From: Piper betle
Taxonomy: Eukaryota > Streptophyta > Magnoliopsida > Piperales > Piperaceae
Assembly: GCA_033002965.1 (NCBI GenBank)
Contig: JAURVB010007694.1
Span: 1-64,000, forward strand
Length of the DNA stretch: 64,000 nucleotides
Direction: 5' to 3'
Shown: positions 1 through 12,304 of the stretch, in pieces
Numbering within the stretch: the stretch's first letter is position 1
Layout: each line of letters opens with the position of its first letter
Program-made: the position numbers and the translations under genes
Notes under the pieces: generated by a model
The model's input: the letters and a program-made list of their open reading frames with translations, nothing else
What the model was told of the DNA's origin: nothing
Databases searched by the model: none

Positions 1-435
1 CCTCTTTTTTGTACTTTTCCCTCTCTTTTTAACCCTTGTGATATGAACTTTTTATATTTTAAAAGTCATGCTTAATGAAGAGACTTCGAGCCATGTCATT
101 GATGAGGCTAATAGTATGAAGGTAGATATAAATTTCTGTACCTTTGCTCACTTTCTTGATTATTTTCCCTTACTCATTATTTCGTTTCAGATATCTCAAC
201 GAAACCGACAATTGCAATTGTTGTTGAGCCTAAGGAGAAAAGTTCTGATAACATAATTCCTACCGACTTGAAGAGCACACATGAGGTTAATATCTCTTTT
301 TTTGGAACCTCCCCATCTATTTTTTTCGGGGTTCATTTGCACCTGTTGTACCAAGCAAGCCAACTAGTGGGTACATGTAATATTGGTGTTGGCCCATGGC
401 CAGCGCATGACCATTTTTGTGTCTGCTCCTTAGGG
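1..435 (+). other. Possible partial exons at the window edge
   Basis: Two short stretches look like exons of a gene entering from the left. One runs from about 67 to 120 and is followed by GTAGAT. The other starts after a pyrimidine-rich TTTCAG at 189, runs to about 284 and ends GAG before GTTAAT. The second stretch is open in a frame rich in K, E, S and T, but this frame does not join cleanly in phase to the only open frame of the first. I do not recognise a protein. The rest holds nothing I can identify. Confidence 0.2.
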
Positions 436-925
436 TGTTAGAGCCCACAAATCCAATTTTTAACCCATTTGGATATTGTTTGGCCCATGATAAAAATTGT
501 CTGATTTAGCCTATTTGATTTAGGGTTAAACCCCAAAGTGAAATTTATCCACTAAGTGTATTTGTAACCCCTAAACTCTAATTAACTAGAACTAATTAAG
601 ACAATTAAATGAATTAAGTATCTTAGTGTGTGTGCATGTGTTGAGGCCTTGCCTCATTTTGCTTTCTAACGTGATCCGAGGGTTAACTAATAACTAATTA
701 AGACAATTAAATTAAGTAAGTATCTTAGTGTGTGTGCGGCCTTGCCTCATTTTGCGTGCTAACGTGATCTTAGGGTGATTTAGGTTTCATCTATTGTTAA
801 GACACGCAGGTTGGCCTTGCCACGTTAGGATGATGAGCTCTACTCATCCAAGTTTATAAGATCTTCTTCTTCTTCTTCTACATGAATGCAAATTTAATTG
901 AATTTTAGACGATAGGACAACATCA
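436..925 (+). mobile_element. Copia-like LTR remnant with degraded primer-binding site
   Basis: The stretch begins TGTTAGAGCCCACAAATCC, which resembles the start of many plant Copia LTRs, and ends AACATCA. It is followed within a few bases by GTGGCATTTGATCGAACC, a possible degraded relative of the initiator-Met primer site TGGTATCAGAGC. A TATA-like TTTATAAGATC lies near 853. An internal direct duplication (about 590-683 and 692-775) shares AACTAATTAAGACAATTAA and GCCTTGCCTCATTTTGC. No second LTR was found, and the downstream interior is interrupted by another LTR at 961. The Copia assignment is inference. Confidence 0.4.
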
Positions 926-960
926 GTGGCATTTGATCGAACCCCACCTATGTTCGGCTA

Positions 961-2260
961 TGTAAAGCCCAAAAAATAATTATATTATTTTGTTTAGGGT
1001 TTTGTAAATCTTAGAATGAACTATAAATAATATTTAACTAAATTAATTCTTAAGAATTAATATTATAAATTATCAATTATAACCTTTAGAGTACCGGTAC
1101 AATAATTTTTATGGATAATTGCTTTAACTCAATAGTCAATTCTTTTGACTTTTTGTTATTACACAAATTGCTGGTATAGTTATGTGTGATTACGTTCTTT
1201 TCTATAAAATTTAATGTAGTAATTTATTAAATTCCACACATATTAATAAAGTTTAACATTGTGACTTCTTGAATTCCACACATATTCTTCTATATAAAGG
1301 AGAGTTTTGTTGATGTTAAATGAAATATCCTCTAGATAGTTTGTGAGCACATTTGGCTCACAAAGAGAAGGCTTTAGAGAAATTTCAATCATATTAGGAT
1401 CATGTGTCATAGTTGCGAGTGTCTCATCAAAATTTCAGGTTTGTATAATTACTTGAAATGTTATATATTCCTATGTGAGCGTCTTGGTCGGCCTGAACCC
1501 ACATTCAACCACCATGCGCCGAGCACAACTGGTGTCAAAGAATTAGCTCAGTCTGACACAAGGCAATACCCTTAAAAATTACTATGAGGGAGTCTTGGTC
1601 GGCCTAAGCTCACATTTGACCACCATGTGCCGAGTGCAACTGGGGTAAAAGAATTGGCTCATTCCGGCACAAGGCATCACCCTTAAAATTCTTGTAAAGA
1701 TTAAATTCCTGCCTCCATGCTGAAAGGGGTGATAGGGGGTAGTAGCGCAAGACGGCTCATTATGCACTTGTGATACCGAGAGGGTGAGTCAATGGCAAAT
1801 ATCGGTAACTACAAGGCGAAGGCCACATAGCGTGTGTGCGCATACATGGGATTATAGCTGGATGGGCGACCACCCTTCCAGCATATTAAGAGCTCAGCAT
1901 AGCTCATAATCACTAAAAGTCGCATTAATGATGATGTGGAATTTTTTTTTTTGTAATTATATGACTTAGTATTTTTATCACTAACACGGAATTGACTGCG
2001 CAAGTATGAGCATGGAAAGATAGGGAGAGTCGGGACAGCTAGAGGACTCTGTTATTGGACTATTCTTTTTTCTAGATTCTATGCATGGCAGTGGGATTTT
2101 GGTTTGATTCATAGGGCTTAGATTATTCCTAGCATTTATTATATTATATTTTATGTCATGGTTTTTAAAATCTTGACAATTAATAGAAAAATTAATTTAT
2201 GGGATACTTATTTTACATAATAACACTTGGCTCATGGCTCAAAACGGGCGGGTCGTTACA
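961..2260 (+). mobile_element. Solo LTR (1.3 kb), Ty3/gypsy-like
   Basis: Begins TGTAAAGCCC and ends GGGCGGGTCGTTACA. It is flanked by GGCTA (956-960) and GACTA (2261-2265), a 5-bp target duplication with one mismatch. The GGTCGTTACA terminus recurs in the TRIM LTRs at 28.6-29.7 kb, where it directly precedes a primer-binding site, which supports the plus orientation. A good TATA box, CTATATAAAGGAG, lies near 1290. Inside is a two-copy direct repeat of about 110 bp (about 1476-1585 and 1586-1700) marked by GTCTTGGTCGGCCT. There is no coding capacity. No partner LTR is visible, so I infer a solo LTR. Confidence 0.65.
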
Positions 2261-4019
2261 GACTATTTAGCCAAAATTTTTTCAGTTTAATAAAACTTCA
2301 ATGATGAGATCCCTTGGCTTGAACTTGAGATCCAGAAAATTTATGATATAAGTTCCTACCAAGCTTATTATATAATACTTTGATGGTTTACAGTTTTATG
2401 AACAAGAGAGAGAATTGTACATAGATGTAAGAATAAATTGCACTACTACTTCTTTAAACCCTAAAGTAGTGGAATGTAAGTAGATTACTACATAATGCAT
2501 AACATTGTTAGAATTTGTAGTACTTTGTTCCAAGTTATTTAAGTACCATGGCGGGTGATATATGGAGGATGTGAGGGCATAAGTATGTATGTATGTATGT
2601 ACGTGGACGTTGAGTTGTTCTAGCATGTTTATGATATTTGGTCACTTAGGCCTATGTTTACAACCTTGTGAAGTATTCTAGAAGTGTCTACAGTTTTTGT
2701 GGGTATTAAGATACACATATGTCTGTGTTGATTATCATTAGTTATTTTAAGACCAATAAATAAAACCTAGAAATATAGGTGAGTATCCATAACAATAGCT
2801 AGCTTAGGTAGATGGATCAAGACGCTCATGGCAGGGGAGGTTGCTTGTTATTTTGTGTTATGTATTATGTGAGACTATGTTTCATGTATTATGGGGATTG
2901 ATTTTATCTATTTTGGGAACTATAGGGCTATGTGATGTAACTTGTCGTGGGCAGTGCCCTAAACCTTTTGTTGTTATGTTAAATGTGCTACATGTGATCC
3001 ATACGCCTTATTATTATTTTATTATTATATCGTCATGCAGGGTAATAACTTTGGGGCAATGACTAATAATCTTAAGCATGATGTGTAATCCTCAAAGTTC
3101 CAGAATTGATGTTAGAGCACTAAAGGTGCACTAAATGTATTTGGTTACACAAGTGCATATGTTGTAGTAATGTGGATGGAGGAGCTTACAGTTCATACAT
3201 TGTGAAGATCCGCATGAAGACCGAGTGTTAGGGTATGATGCCCTAGCACTTGAAAAATGTCCCTACATTTAAATTATGTATTAGGGTATATAGAATAGGT
3301 AACTAGGGCTCTTATATTTCCATATGAACTACGATTAGCATCATATAACTATAAATTTACCTAACTCAAGATTGGAAGTAACTATAAGAACCAGACCTAC
3401 ATTATGAAAAGCTTAACCTCATTACTACTTTGGAGGTGTTGCTAAGGGTGGGTGTCCAACAGTAATTATGCCAATTTGTCCATTGCTACCGGTCATGTCC
3501 ACGGGCTGACTGGGAGTAGAAAAAAACAAGCACATTTTCACCTTTCTTCTCCCCCTCCCCACCTAAATTTACCCTAATCAGTGGCATGAACTCTCCTCCG
3601 TCAACTGGCAACCACTGACCATCTTGTCGCCAGTGGCAAGGCAATTTCATCATTTTTGCCTTGTGTCCCTATGGAATGTCTTGCTTTTTCTATCCGGCTA
3701 CCCTCTTCTCACTCAGCCATTATCTTCCAACTCGCCTAACATTCCCCATCAACGACAGAAACTTTCTTCGCCAGCCACCATCTCATTGTTGGCGGCAACC
3801 CGTATTATTTCCAGCCTTCCCTGGCCCTCTCTCTATAACCTATCACCCAACTTGGCTTTGCAATTTATCTACGGAGTCCAGTCCAGGGCAGCATTTGGTT
3901 CAAAGTCAGTAACTGATCTGGCAGTGCTACCATTTCGGTGGTAGCACCTGATTTAATAGAGGCATTAGGTTCGATGACTGCAACTGGTTCGGGGCAAGCA
4001 GCTATCACCTACTTGACTT
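2261..4019. other. Unassigned AT-rich spacer
   Basis: No gene is supported. The stretch includes a short GTAT microsatellite at about 2583-2602. The segment 3080-3450 reads like decayed retroelement DNA, but I could not identify termini. Open frames at 2841-3062 and 3624-3944 have no recognisable domain and overlap each other in different frames. Confidence 0.4.
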
Positions 4020-4026
4020 TCTTTTC

Positions 4027-4119
4027 AGGAAAAGTTAAACCTTGTGGGTAATTGCTTTCATGCAAGATGTTGTACTCATATATTAAATTTAATTGTTGGA
4101 TATGGATTGAACGAGATTG
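4027..4119 (+). pseudogene. hAT transposase pseudogene, upstream part (split by retrotransposon)
   Basis: After a TTTTCAG at 4021-4027 the plus strand encodes a stretch with the hAT-transposase signature RCC-x-HILNLIV (about 4062-4097). It is followed by residues that run in frame across the retrotransposon to the continuation at 13303. This is the conserved block just before the DDE-hAT linker in plant Ac-like proteins. The reading frame is cut at 4119 by the element at 4120-13297, whose duplicated target GATTG sits at both junctions. Upstream parts of the protein were not found. The downstream part has several stops, so this is a dead copy. Confidence 0.65.
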
Positions 4120-4406
4120 TGTTAATTGTCTTTTCGTATTTTGTTATTATTTGTCTTTCCATATTTCAAGCATCTAATAAATTGAGCCAATTGTGTGGGA
4201 AAATATAATACTTAAAGAGGTGGTGGGATGTTATGGTTGAGTTGGTGAAATCAGGAGGGTATAAATATGCAATGAACTTCTTGTTGAGAATGAATCAATG
4301 AAGAATATTTTCAAGTAGAATTTAGAATTAGTTTATTATATCCCTTTCGGAGTGGAAAACTAATTAGGGATACCAATTTGGTAAGAAGGGTTTACAGAGA
4401 CTATCA
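4120..4406 (+). repeat. 5' LTR of the Reina-like element
   Basis: Starts TGTTAATTGTC and ends GACTATCA. It aligns along its length with 13012-13297, sharing ATAAATATGCAATGAACT, TAGAATTTAGAATTAG and GGGTTTACAGAGACT. The GGTATAAATATGCAATG segment near 4258 is a plausible TATA region. Confidence 0.85.
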
Positions 4407-4409
4407 AAT

Positions 4410-4421
4410 TGGCATTAGAGC
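4410..4421 (+). other. Primer-binding site (initiator Met tRNA type)
   Basis: TGGCATTAGAGC lies three bases after the 5' LTR and differs from the standard plant initiator-Met site TGGTATCAGAGC at two positions, both C/T changes. Confidence 0.7.
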
Positions 4422-5479
4422 CTTTCAATCCCTTGGGATTGAAGCGCTTCCCATTCATCAATCAAGACAAGCATGACAAGGGGCAAGGTGGTGGAGGATC
4501 ACCTAACAGCACTCTCGCTCATGATGTGCATGAGACCAAGGAGTCAATCCAATGAAATTATGATTTCATCACCAATTAGCTATCAACTTTGTTGAAGTTG
4601 ATGAAGGGGAAAGAGATTGATGAGGAGAAAGAGTTGATATATGACAGTGACGGCAAAGATAAAGGTGAAAGTAGCATCCTTGAAGAAAATATTGCTACAA
4701 TCACGTTGGATAAGATTGTAGCGTCAACACGCAAGTGACAATTGGGCTAGGAGGGTGGCCTCCATCTTGTTGCCACCAACCCCACTGCCCAACCTCCTTG
4801 TGTCCACCTTTCTAGTCATGGGGAAAGGGCTGCACCTACCAACCAGCTTCTCGTGTCCACCTTCTTGTGTCCCTTTTTGTGTCCTGGTCCTCAACACAAC
4901 TGCTAGACAATGGACGTCACCCAATCCGGCGACCTTACTACAGCTGCTTGTCCAAGGATTCAACCCATCCCATATTGTTACTCCTGGGCTTCTTCATATG
5001 GTGGCCCACCCTTGGACGGCAGCCGTTTGCTGCCCCTGCAGCCACTTTTTGCCAACCAGAGACTGTCACCAATAGCAAAGTCCTGAACCTAGTAGAGAAA
5101 TGGGCTCTTAAGTACAATGATGGGGTTGAGGAAGAAATGGTCAACCCATGGGCCAATTATGTGGAGGCAGGGGAGGCCATCTATCTGTGATCCACCCTAT
5201 GGAGGACATGGCTTACCCAAGGATAGGTTTGAGGCACCTTCCGCTCACCATACAATGGTAAATTATGGAAACTACAAGGGAAGCCATGGACACTATACAC
5301 ATTATGGTCTGACTAATTATGAGGACTTCTACAGGACTAAGAGGGACAATAAAATCCCACCTCATATAATTTAATCTCATATTATGAGGATTGACTTTCT
5401 AATTAATAGCAAATTAGGCTACCCAACTGAGTACCGTCTATTGTGTTGAACACTTCTTCCACTACTAGAAGACTAGAGA

Positions 5480-5800
5480 AGATGATAAGGTAGAGTTGAC
5501 CTCTATACACCTCAAGCAAGAGGCCCTCCAATGGTTTCAGTGGTGGGAGAAGAACCAGCGTGTATTAACTTGGCATGGTACCCTCTCGCAGTACCTAGCG
5601 AATTTTGAGCTATTATCAAACCACGTCCAAGGCTAGCCAAAAGAGGCACTCATTAGTACCTTGATAGGTGGTCTCAAAGAGGAGATCACCATAAACATCC
5701 AGTTCCACCAACCATGGACATTGACTAGGGCGGTGGAACTGGCTAAGCAGCAGGATGATCAGCTGGCTCGGCAATGGAAGATGACATGCACATGCCAGCT
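5480..5800 (+). pseudogene. Gypsy gag remnant
   Basis: In plus-strand frames this region reads like the conserved core of plant gypsy Gag: an ALQWFQWWEKNQ-type motif near 5527, followed by an F-E-L-L-S-N-V-Q pattern and then a GLKEEI motif before a P-W-T-L-x-A-V-E-L-A stretch. A stop after the VQG motif and the lack of a long frame show it is dead. It sits between the 5' LTR and the integrase remnant, as expected for the element. Confidence 0.65.
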
Positions 5801-5969
5801 TTGGTCAAGCTAGTTGACCACAACCGGCCCTAACACAGTGACACCTGATAAAGTGGGTGGCGACATTGGAACCACTCCATCTCCTTTTGTCACTATCAAG
5901 AGGCATAGTTCAACTGAAGTCGTTGCCAGATGAGAGAAGGAGTTACCTTGCTTTAGCAGTTACTCCTCT

Positions 5970-6555
5970 TTCTTAGTGATGGTAGATCATTTGAGCAAAT
6001 TTGGTTATTTCATTCCCTCACTCACCCCTTTACGGCTAAGCAAGTGCCTAAATAATTTGTAAAGCATGTAACTAAAATCCATGGCATGTTAGAGTACATT
6101 ATCATTGATCATGACCTAGTTTTTCTCAATGACTTTTGGAGGTAATTTTTCAAGTTATAGGGGACGACTCTCGAGATGAACAAATAGAAGTATCAAACAA
6201 CTACTTAGAGACATATGTATGATGCTATGTTAGAGACCACCATAAATAGTGGTCCCACTTCTTGACATAAGCACAATTGTGGTATAATACTACCTTTCTT
6301 TCAGCTAACCGAATCACCCCCTATGAGGCTACTTTTGGATGTTCTCCTCCTTCTATACCTAGATATGCCCTAGAGAGTTCTGTTGTTGGTTAGGCAGATC
6401 ATCTCCTAAGGTTCATGATGAGGCCTTGGCACTCTCGAAGGCTGATTTGGCTGACACTCAAAGTCGAATAAAAGCTCACTATAATCTAGGGTGGCATGAC
6501 ATAATTTTTTCAATTATGGCTACTTGAAGATCTAAACCTATCAGCAGTCTTCGCT
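5970..6555 (+). pseudogene. Integrase remnant, first part
   Basis: A VDHLSKFGYFIP motif near 5979 matches the conserved D-R-x-S-K-x-x-H-F-I-P block of plant gypsy integrases. Further along are recognisable equivalents of the IISDRDPVF block (near 6100) and of the YNTTFH...TPFE block (about 6280-6330), with stops and indels between them. The stretch ends at 6555 where the 2.9-kb LTR F is inserted; the same domain resumes at about 12620. Confidence 0.7.
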
Positions 6556-6690
6556 TGTAAAACCCATGACTCGAGTCAGAGTTTTACATTAGCAAACCAG
6601 TGGGTTCAACCATCAGTTTGAATCGAGTCAGTTTCATGACCTGCATGCTGAGCTGAGGTCAACCGTGCATTATAAGCGATGAGGGTCAAG

Positions 6691-9600
6691 TGTAACGACC
6701 CGCCCGAACCGGACCGGGTGTTACTTAAAAATATAGTTAATGTAAATGTAACCTTCCAGAACATGAATTTAAATACAGCAAATAGTCCTGCAACATATAA
6801 TATAAATCATAACAATAAATCATGTTCTCTAAAATTTAAAATAACTGTCCCACAGTCTCGGACCGTTTCCCATAACCACCAACCACACTTCTATTCTTTA
6901 GTCCCAAAGTTGCTCATCTGTGGTGGCAATTCTGCATTAGTGATAAAACCACTAAGCTGCATAATTAAATAAAACAAGTCAATATAATCCCTATTATCAT
7001 TTCACTTTTATTATTATTATTATTATTATTACACAAGTAAAGAGTGATTATCTCTCAGGTCATTCTGGGATTAGTAATTTGTCTCCCAGCTCATTCTGAG
7101 ATTAGGTGGTCCCCCGATTCATTTTGAGGTTAGTCATGGTCTCCCAGTTCAATCTGAGATTAAAAATTGTCTCCCAGCTCATTTTGAGATTAGAAAATGT
7201 CTCCCAGCTCGTTCTGAAGATTAGGTGGTCTCCCAATTCCTTTTGAGATTAGTCATGGTTCCCCAATTCATTTTGAGGTTAAAATTGTCTCCTAGCTCAT
7301 TCTGAGATTAGGTGGTCCCCAATTCATTTTGAGGTTAGTCATGGTCCCCAATTCATTTTGAGGTTAAGTAATTGTCTCCCAGCTCATTCTGAGATTAGAA
7401 AACGTCTCCCAGCTCATTCTGAGATTAGGTGGTCTCCCAATTCATTTTGAGATTAGTCATGGTCCCCCAATTTATTTTAGAGGTTAAAAATGTCTCCAGC
7501 TCATTCTAAGATTAGGTGGTTCCCTAATTCATTTTGAGGTTAGTCATAGTCTCCAGCTCAATCTGAGATTAAAAATTGTCTCCCAGCTCATTCATGAGAT
7601 TAGGTTGGTCTCCCAATTCATTTTGAGATTAGTCATGGTCCCCCAATTCATTTTGAGGTTAAAAATCGTCTCCCAGCTCATTCTGAGATTAGTACCGACA
7701 AAGGCTACTAATTTGGGAAAATACAAAATTTTATATAGTTATACCAGTTTGGGAAAATATAACATTTCAAATGATTATACAAACAATACAACATTCGAAT
7801 TAATTATACAGACATTTCAAATAATTATACGAACACACATATTAATTTTAAAGGTGTAGCCCCATATCGGACTGAGTTAATTCCTTGACCCCGATTGCGT
7901 TACAGCGCATGATAGTCAAATCTGGGTCTCAGGCCGACTAGGACTGGCAACAAGGGAAAGTACAACATTTCAAATGATTATACGGACCTCGATATTTCGA
8001 ACTCGCAACTGCGACCAATGATCCTAATCTGAACGAGAATATAAAATTATACATAAGTATAATTTTATTCGAGTAGAAATGCATGCAACTAAATATCTAA
8101 TATATATATCATTTTCAAAAATATTAAATATTAAATTATCAACAATTCTAGTGAGATAACTAATTATTCCTATAACATAATCATTTAAGTCCTACTTCAC
8201 ATTTTAAATTAATTATCTGAATCATAATTAATACTTAACAATTGATAAAATAATTAATACTAATAAACAAGTATTTAATTTTCTTTTGCGGTGATAATTA
8301 TTTAACCCTGATCTTGATGATTTAGTTGACGGTTATAATTTTTAATCGCTACCATTATTTACAGCAATTTAATTAATTAAGTTGTTCAATTAAATTATTT
8401 AAAATAATTTGTATTATTCAAAAATATTATTAATACAACTATTTTAAATTATTTGACTTAATAAAGTTTCAAACTTTATTTATTTTCATTATTCTCTTTA
8501 GGTTCGACACAAGTGATTGCTACCCGACTATAGTTTAATAACCCATTTTCTACATTACTGACTCGTTATTAAAATAATCATTTTATTTACCTAATATTAA
8601 ATTTAATATGGTAAAAGTAAAATCTTTATTTTATTAATTACTTATAACCCTCTGATTTAACTTAATCGCTTGAATTACGTTGATTAATTATCGACCGTTT
8701 ATTATTACCGTGTTTTTTATTACTCGTGGCGATTTCATACAATAATTAGTTAGTTTAGTAACTTTACCCATAACCCATTAAAATAATTATTTTTTTAAAG
8801 ATTTATTACGAGTTCAAATTATTTTTAACTTGAGTCGGTATCGAGTCAGGTGTTATTTAAGATTTGGTATTATTATTTAACCCGAGCTATGTCGAGTCAA
8901 GCATTATTTACAAGTTTGCCACCCAAGGTAATTTTTTTCCTTCTTCTTCTTCTCCGGCATGCTCTATTCCCGACTCCCGGCGCCCTCCAGCCGCGGCCGC
9001 CGCCGACCACCTCCGGCCCCCGTCAATCGTCGCCGACCAGCCCTGCCATGCCGTTGCGGTGTCGCCCCGGCCAACTCCGGCCATCTTCCAGCCGCGGCGA
9101 CGCCCGCATCGCCTGCCTAGCGGTGCACTCGTGTTGGCGATTCCACCTCTACCGAGCGTCGCCGCCTCAATTGGGTGGTCGCCTCGTCACCCTCGACCAC
9201 CTATCTACCTTCCCCGGCCATATTAAAACCCGTTGCCACCCAGGACGGCCAGATTTCTTCCTCCACCGCCGCCGCCCCTGTTTTTGCCACCGTCTTCTGT
9301 TTTTGGCCATTTACCACCCCAGGCCAACATCGACACACGTGAGATCAACCCTACACTAATCGACGAAGAGAGTAGGATCATCTTCCGACGTCGGAATGAC
9401 CCTCGCCATCGATTCCCGGCGACCTTGCCTGTGCTTCCCCATCTCGCCGAAACAGGGGACTCATCAGCCGAATTAAAGTTTAATTTTTGTTTAGTTTCTT
9501 TCTTGTTGATTTTAAACTTTAATCCTCACGATTACAAAGCTTATTATCAAATTAAAATATGCATGCAAGAAAATTAAGAAGAGGGAGATAGGAAGAATAC

Positions 9601-9888
9601 CTAAGCACGGAAGAAGACAAGCCGGCAAGGAAGAGGAGAAGAGAATGTGAATGAAGGCTAGGGTGGAGGACGTCCTTTATAAAATGAAATGATGGCTAGG
9701 GTTTGTGGAAACACACCAACACCTGTATTTTATTCCTTTAACCGAGTAACCGGATAATGAATAAAATATTTAACCGGGTAGACTTAACCAGGTAGAGAAT
9801 ATAATATAATTAATATTAATTCTCTAACATTCGATCCTTCCCTGCCCGAGTCGAATATATTAAAATTTTTTTTCCCACTGTCTTTACA
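6691..9888 (-). mobile_element. LTR copy G (3.2 kb), minus orientation, nested in F
   Basis: On the plus strand it begins TGTAACGACCCGCCCGAACC and ends GTCTTTACA, with an exact 5-bp target duplication TCAAG at 6686-6690 and 9889-9893. The terminus CGGGCGGGTCGTTACA (minus strand) matches the end of the LTR at 961-2260, hence the minus orientation. A TATA-like TTATAAAGGACG on the minus strand near 9673-9684 lies about 205 bp inside the minus-strand start. It contains a tandem repeat (7050-7694), a very AT-rich middle (8040-8830) and a GC-rich block (8950-9470). There is no coding capacity. Around 8870-8930 it shares a GTCGAGTCAAG...TTTGCCACC segment with the 2.9-kb family. Confidence 0.75.
7050..7694 (+). 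repeat. Tandem repeat, about 30-bp unit, over 20 copies
   Basis: The unit is close to GTCTCCCAGCTCATTCTGAGA followed by TTAG and a variable 3-8 base spacer. Two unit types alternate: one with CTCCCAGCTCATTCTGAGATTAG and a diverged one with CCCCCAATTCATTTTGAGGTTAG followed by TCATGGT. The alternation suggests a higher-order unit that was amplified as a block. Units are directly adjacent, with no unique spacers. Confidence 0.9.
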
Positions 9889-12257
9889 TCAAGCGTACCC
9901 TAATATATGATGATAACGTTAGAAAAATGATAAGAAATGAGTTATCAGAGTATATGAAAATATGTAGTTATTTTTTTATATATTTGATCGTAGAATTATT
10001 TTTAAGCCGAATAATGCATTAAGATATGATTAAGAGTATGGTGTGGGTTATTAGTTATAGAACATGTCATTTTGATGTTATGGAGTGCATTATATTTTAT
10101 GGGATTTTTACATATTTTTTTAGATTTTTTAAAATTTATTAGGAGTTAGTTATTATTTTTGACTCGAGTCAGAGGTGAGTCAATTTTTATTTACAAGAAT
10201 GCCACCCAAACCCTCCCCACCCCACTGCCACCCCCTCCTTGCCACTAACGCCACCTCCAGCAGACACACTGTCGCTAATCGATGTCGTCACCTCCGCTGG
10301 ATTATCGCTGAGTAGTCCCCTCACCGTCCTGGCCACCACCCAGCCTCCACAACACCCTGACACCGTGCTTTGCACCGTGCATTCTGGTGCTATTTTGCCA
10401 CTGGCCACACCGCTCATCTGCCACGGTGCCACCGATGTTATCCCCCTTCGACCCCTGACCTTTCCCCAACACTGAGCGCCGCTTAGGCCGACTTAGGCTG
10501 CTAGGCTTGACAAGCCAACTGACCCCAGCTGACTCACGGCGCCACCAGCAACCGTTGTTGCTGCCATCGTCCTCACTACCACCATGGTTGCATTGAGCTC
10601 GCCAAGCTAGTGCCAACCCACAACCCTACTTTCTTCACTAGAAAAGTCGCTAGAAAACCACTAGAAATTGCAAGAAAAGAAGATTCCTTGGAATTCGCCA
10701 AAAATTGCTAGATTTTTGCCAAATTCGTCCAGCTAACCCAATCGAACTTCAGACAGTTGCCGGGTGGCAAATTTGAGTCCTAAACCATGCGACAAACCCT
10801 AGTCGTCATCAGATCACTGGCGACACAAGCGTATAATTAACTCCGACATAATTAATTAAAATTGATAATTATTAGCATCAGCATGCTAGGATTTGATTGA
10901 TTGGTGTGATAAAATATTTTGATTCTAAATAAAATGAATTTGTATGATTTGAATTGTACTAAAATAAATGTTAATGACCTAATTAGGTAAATTAAGTATA
11001 AGTTTATAATTAACTGTACTGTAGTTTAGTTAATCATGATGTGACTTGATATAGTGAGTGCATTTGATGTGAGTGTGATATAAGATGTGTGGATGCACTA
11101 TAGTGGGCTTTAGCTTTTAGTTTTGATTTGTAGGTATGGAGTAGGAGCTCACTGCGTAGGTGCGTAGACACTATTCTAGCTTCTACCACGTCCATTTAGA
11201 ACTTGTTTCTGGTTTGATCTCCTTCACTCTATCATAATTTGTTTTAATAGGTAAGTGGACATGTTTCGAGTGGTAAATTTATCATATCCCAATCCACACA
11301 GGCCATTTAGTCGTACAAATTTCCTGGATTAATAATCCTTGAGGATAAGATCCCTCGAGTTTCTTTTTGAAAACTCAGATCCAAATCATGATGACTTTGG
11401 GCTTACTATATTACAATCCCTACTGAGTCCTATGTACATATAGTTTTCTTGGGTTTTCCAGTAATATGTGAGACAAGGGAAAATTGACTTGTGTGAACCA
11501 CGAGCGGGCATGTGCCAGTCAAAGCAGGTTCTAGATTGGTTAGCAGGTCATTCCATTCCTGAAGGATTCTGACAACTCAACTTTGAGTTCCTCAAACCCG
11601 AGAAGTGTGAAGGTTACAGGTATTGCAATGCGGTGCATGTCTAGACTTATAGATTCAAAGGGTACAAGGCGTCTGCCTGAGAGTACTCAGCCTCAATGCT
11701 TTAGAGAGGATATAGAGGGCTTTAGGATGATGGATTTTCCTACACAAGGGATAGTTTGAAAATATGCCAAAAATGTTGTCGAGAAGAGGGTGACGACTCC
11801 TGATTAGTGCCCTTATTAGAGTTTTTAATACAGAAGTATATGAATGATTTCATGTAACATGAGAGTCAACTCTCCTATGCCAGTTTGATTGTTAGTTATT
11901 TTTGGACCAGTAATACTCATTATAGACGTTTTTGTATTATATATGTAGGTGATGACTGAACATTGTCGTGACTGCGGAGGAGTAGTGATGTACCATGCAC
12001 ACATATACCTGCCGAATGGAATGGATATTGTTATATGATGAGTTGTTGTGAATGGTGTGAATTGAATGTTATGACATTTCATTATAGGAAATGATGAGTG
12101 AAATTAATGAAATGTTTTGCACGTGATTATAATTGTGTATATAACTAAACAGGTTGAGCAATGGGGTCCAGACTCGGCTCAAATGAACGAAAATGATTAT
12201 AATGGAAATATTGAGAGAAAAACATCATGTTTTTGTTGTGTTTTCCACTGTTATTGT

Positions 12258-12260
<3 letters not shown>

Positions 12261-12300
<40 letters not shown>
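12261..12300. repeat. AT dinucleotide microsatellite
   Basis: An uninterrupted run of 20 AT units within LTR copy F. Confidence 0.97.

Positions 12301-12304
<4 letters not shown>

Noticed and set aside
2841..3062. 73-codon hydrophobic frame
   Set aside because: T/G-rich spacer gives hydrophobic translations by composition; no start context or family.
7050..7694. Regular repeats that could suggest a CRISPR-like array
   Set aside because: Units are contiguous with no unique spacers, units diverge freely, and the setting is a plant LTR.
8850..9577. 169- and 114-codon frames in LTR G
   Set aside because: GC-rich LTR block with overlapping frames; the element reads on the minus strand.
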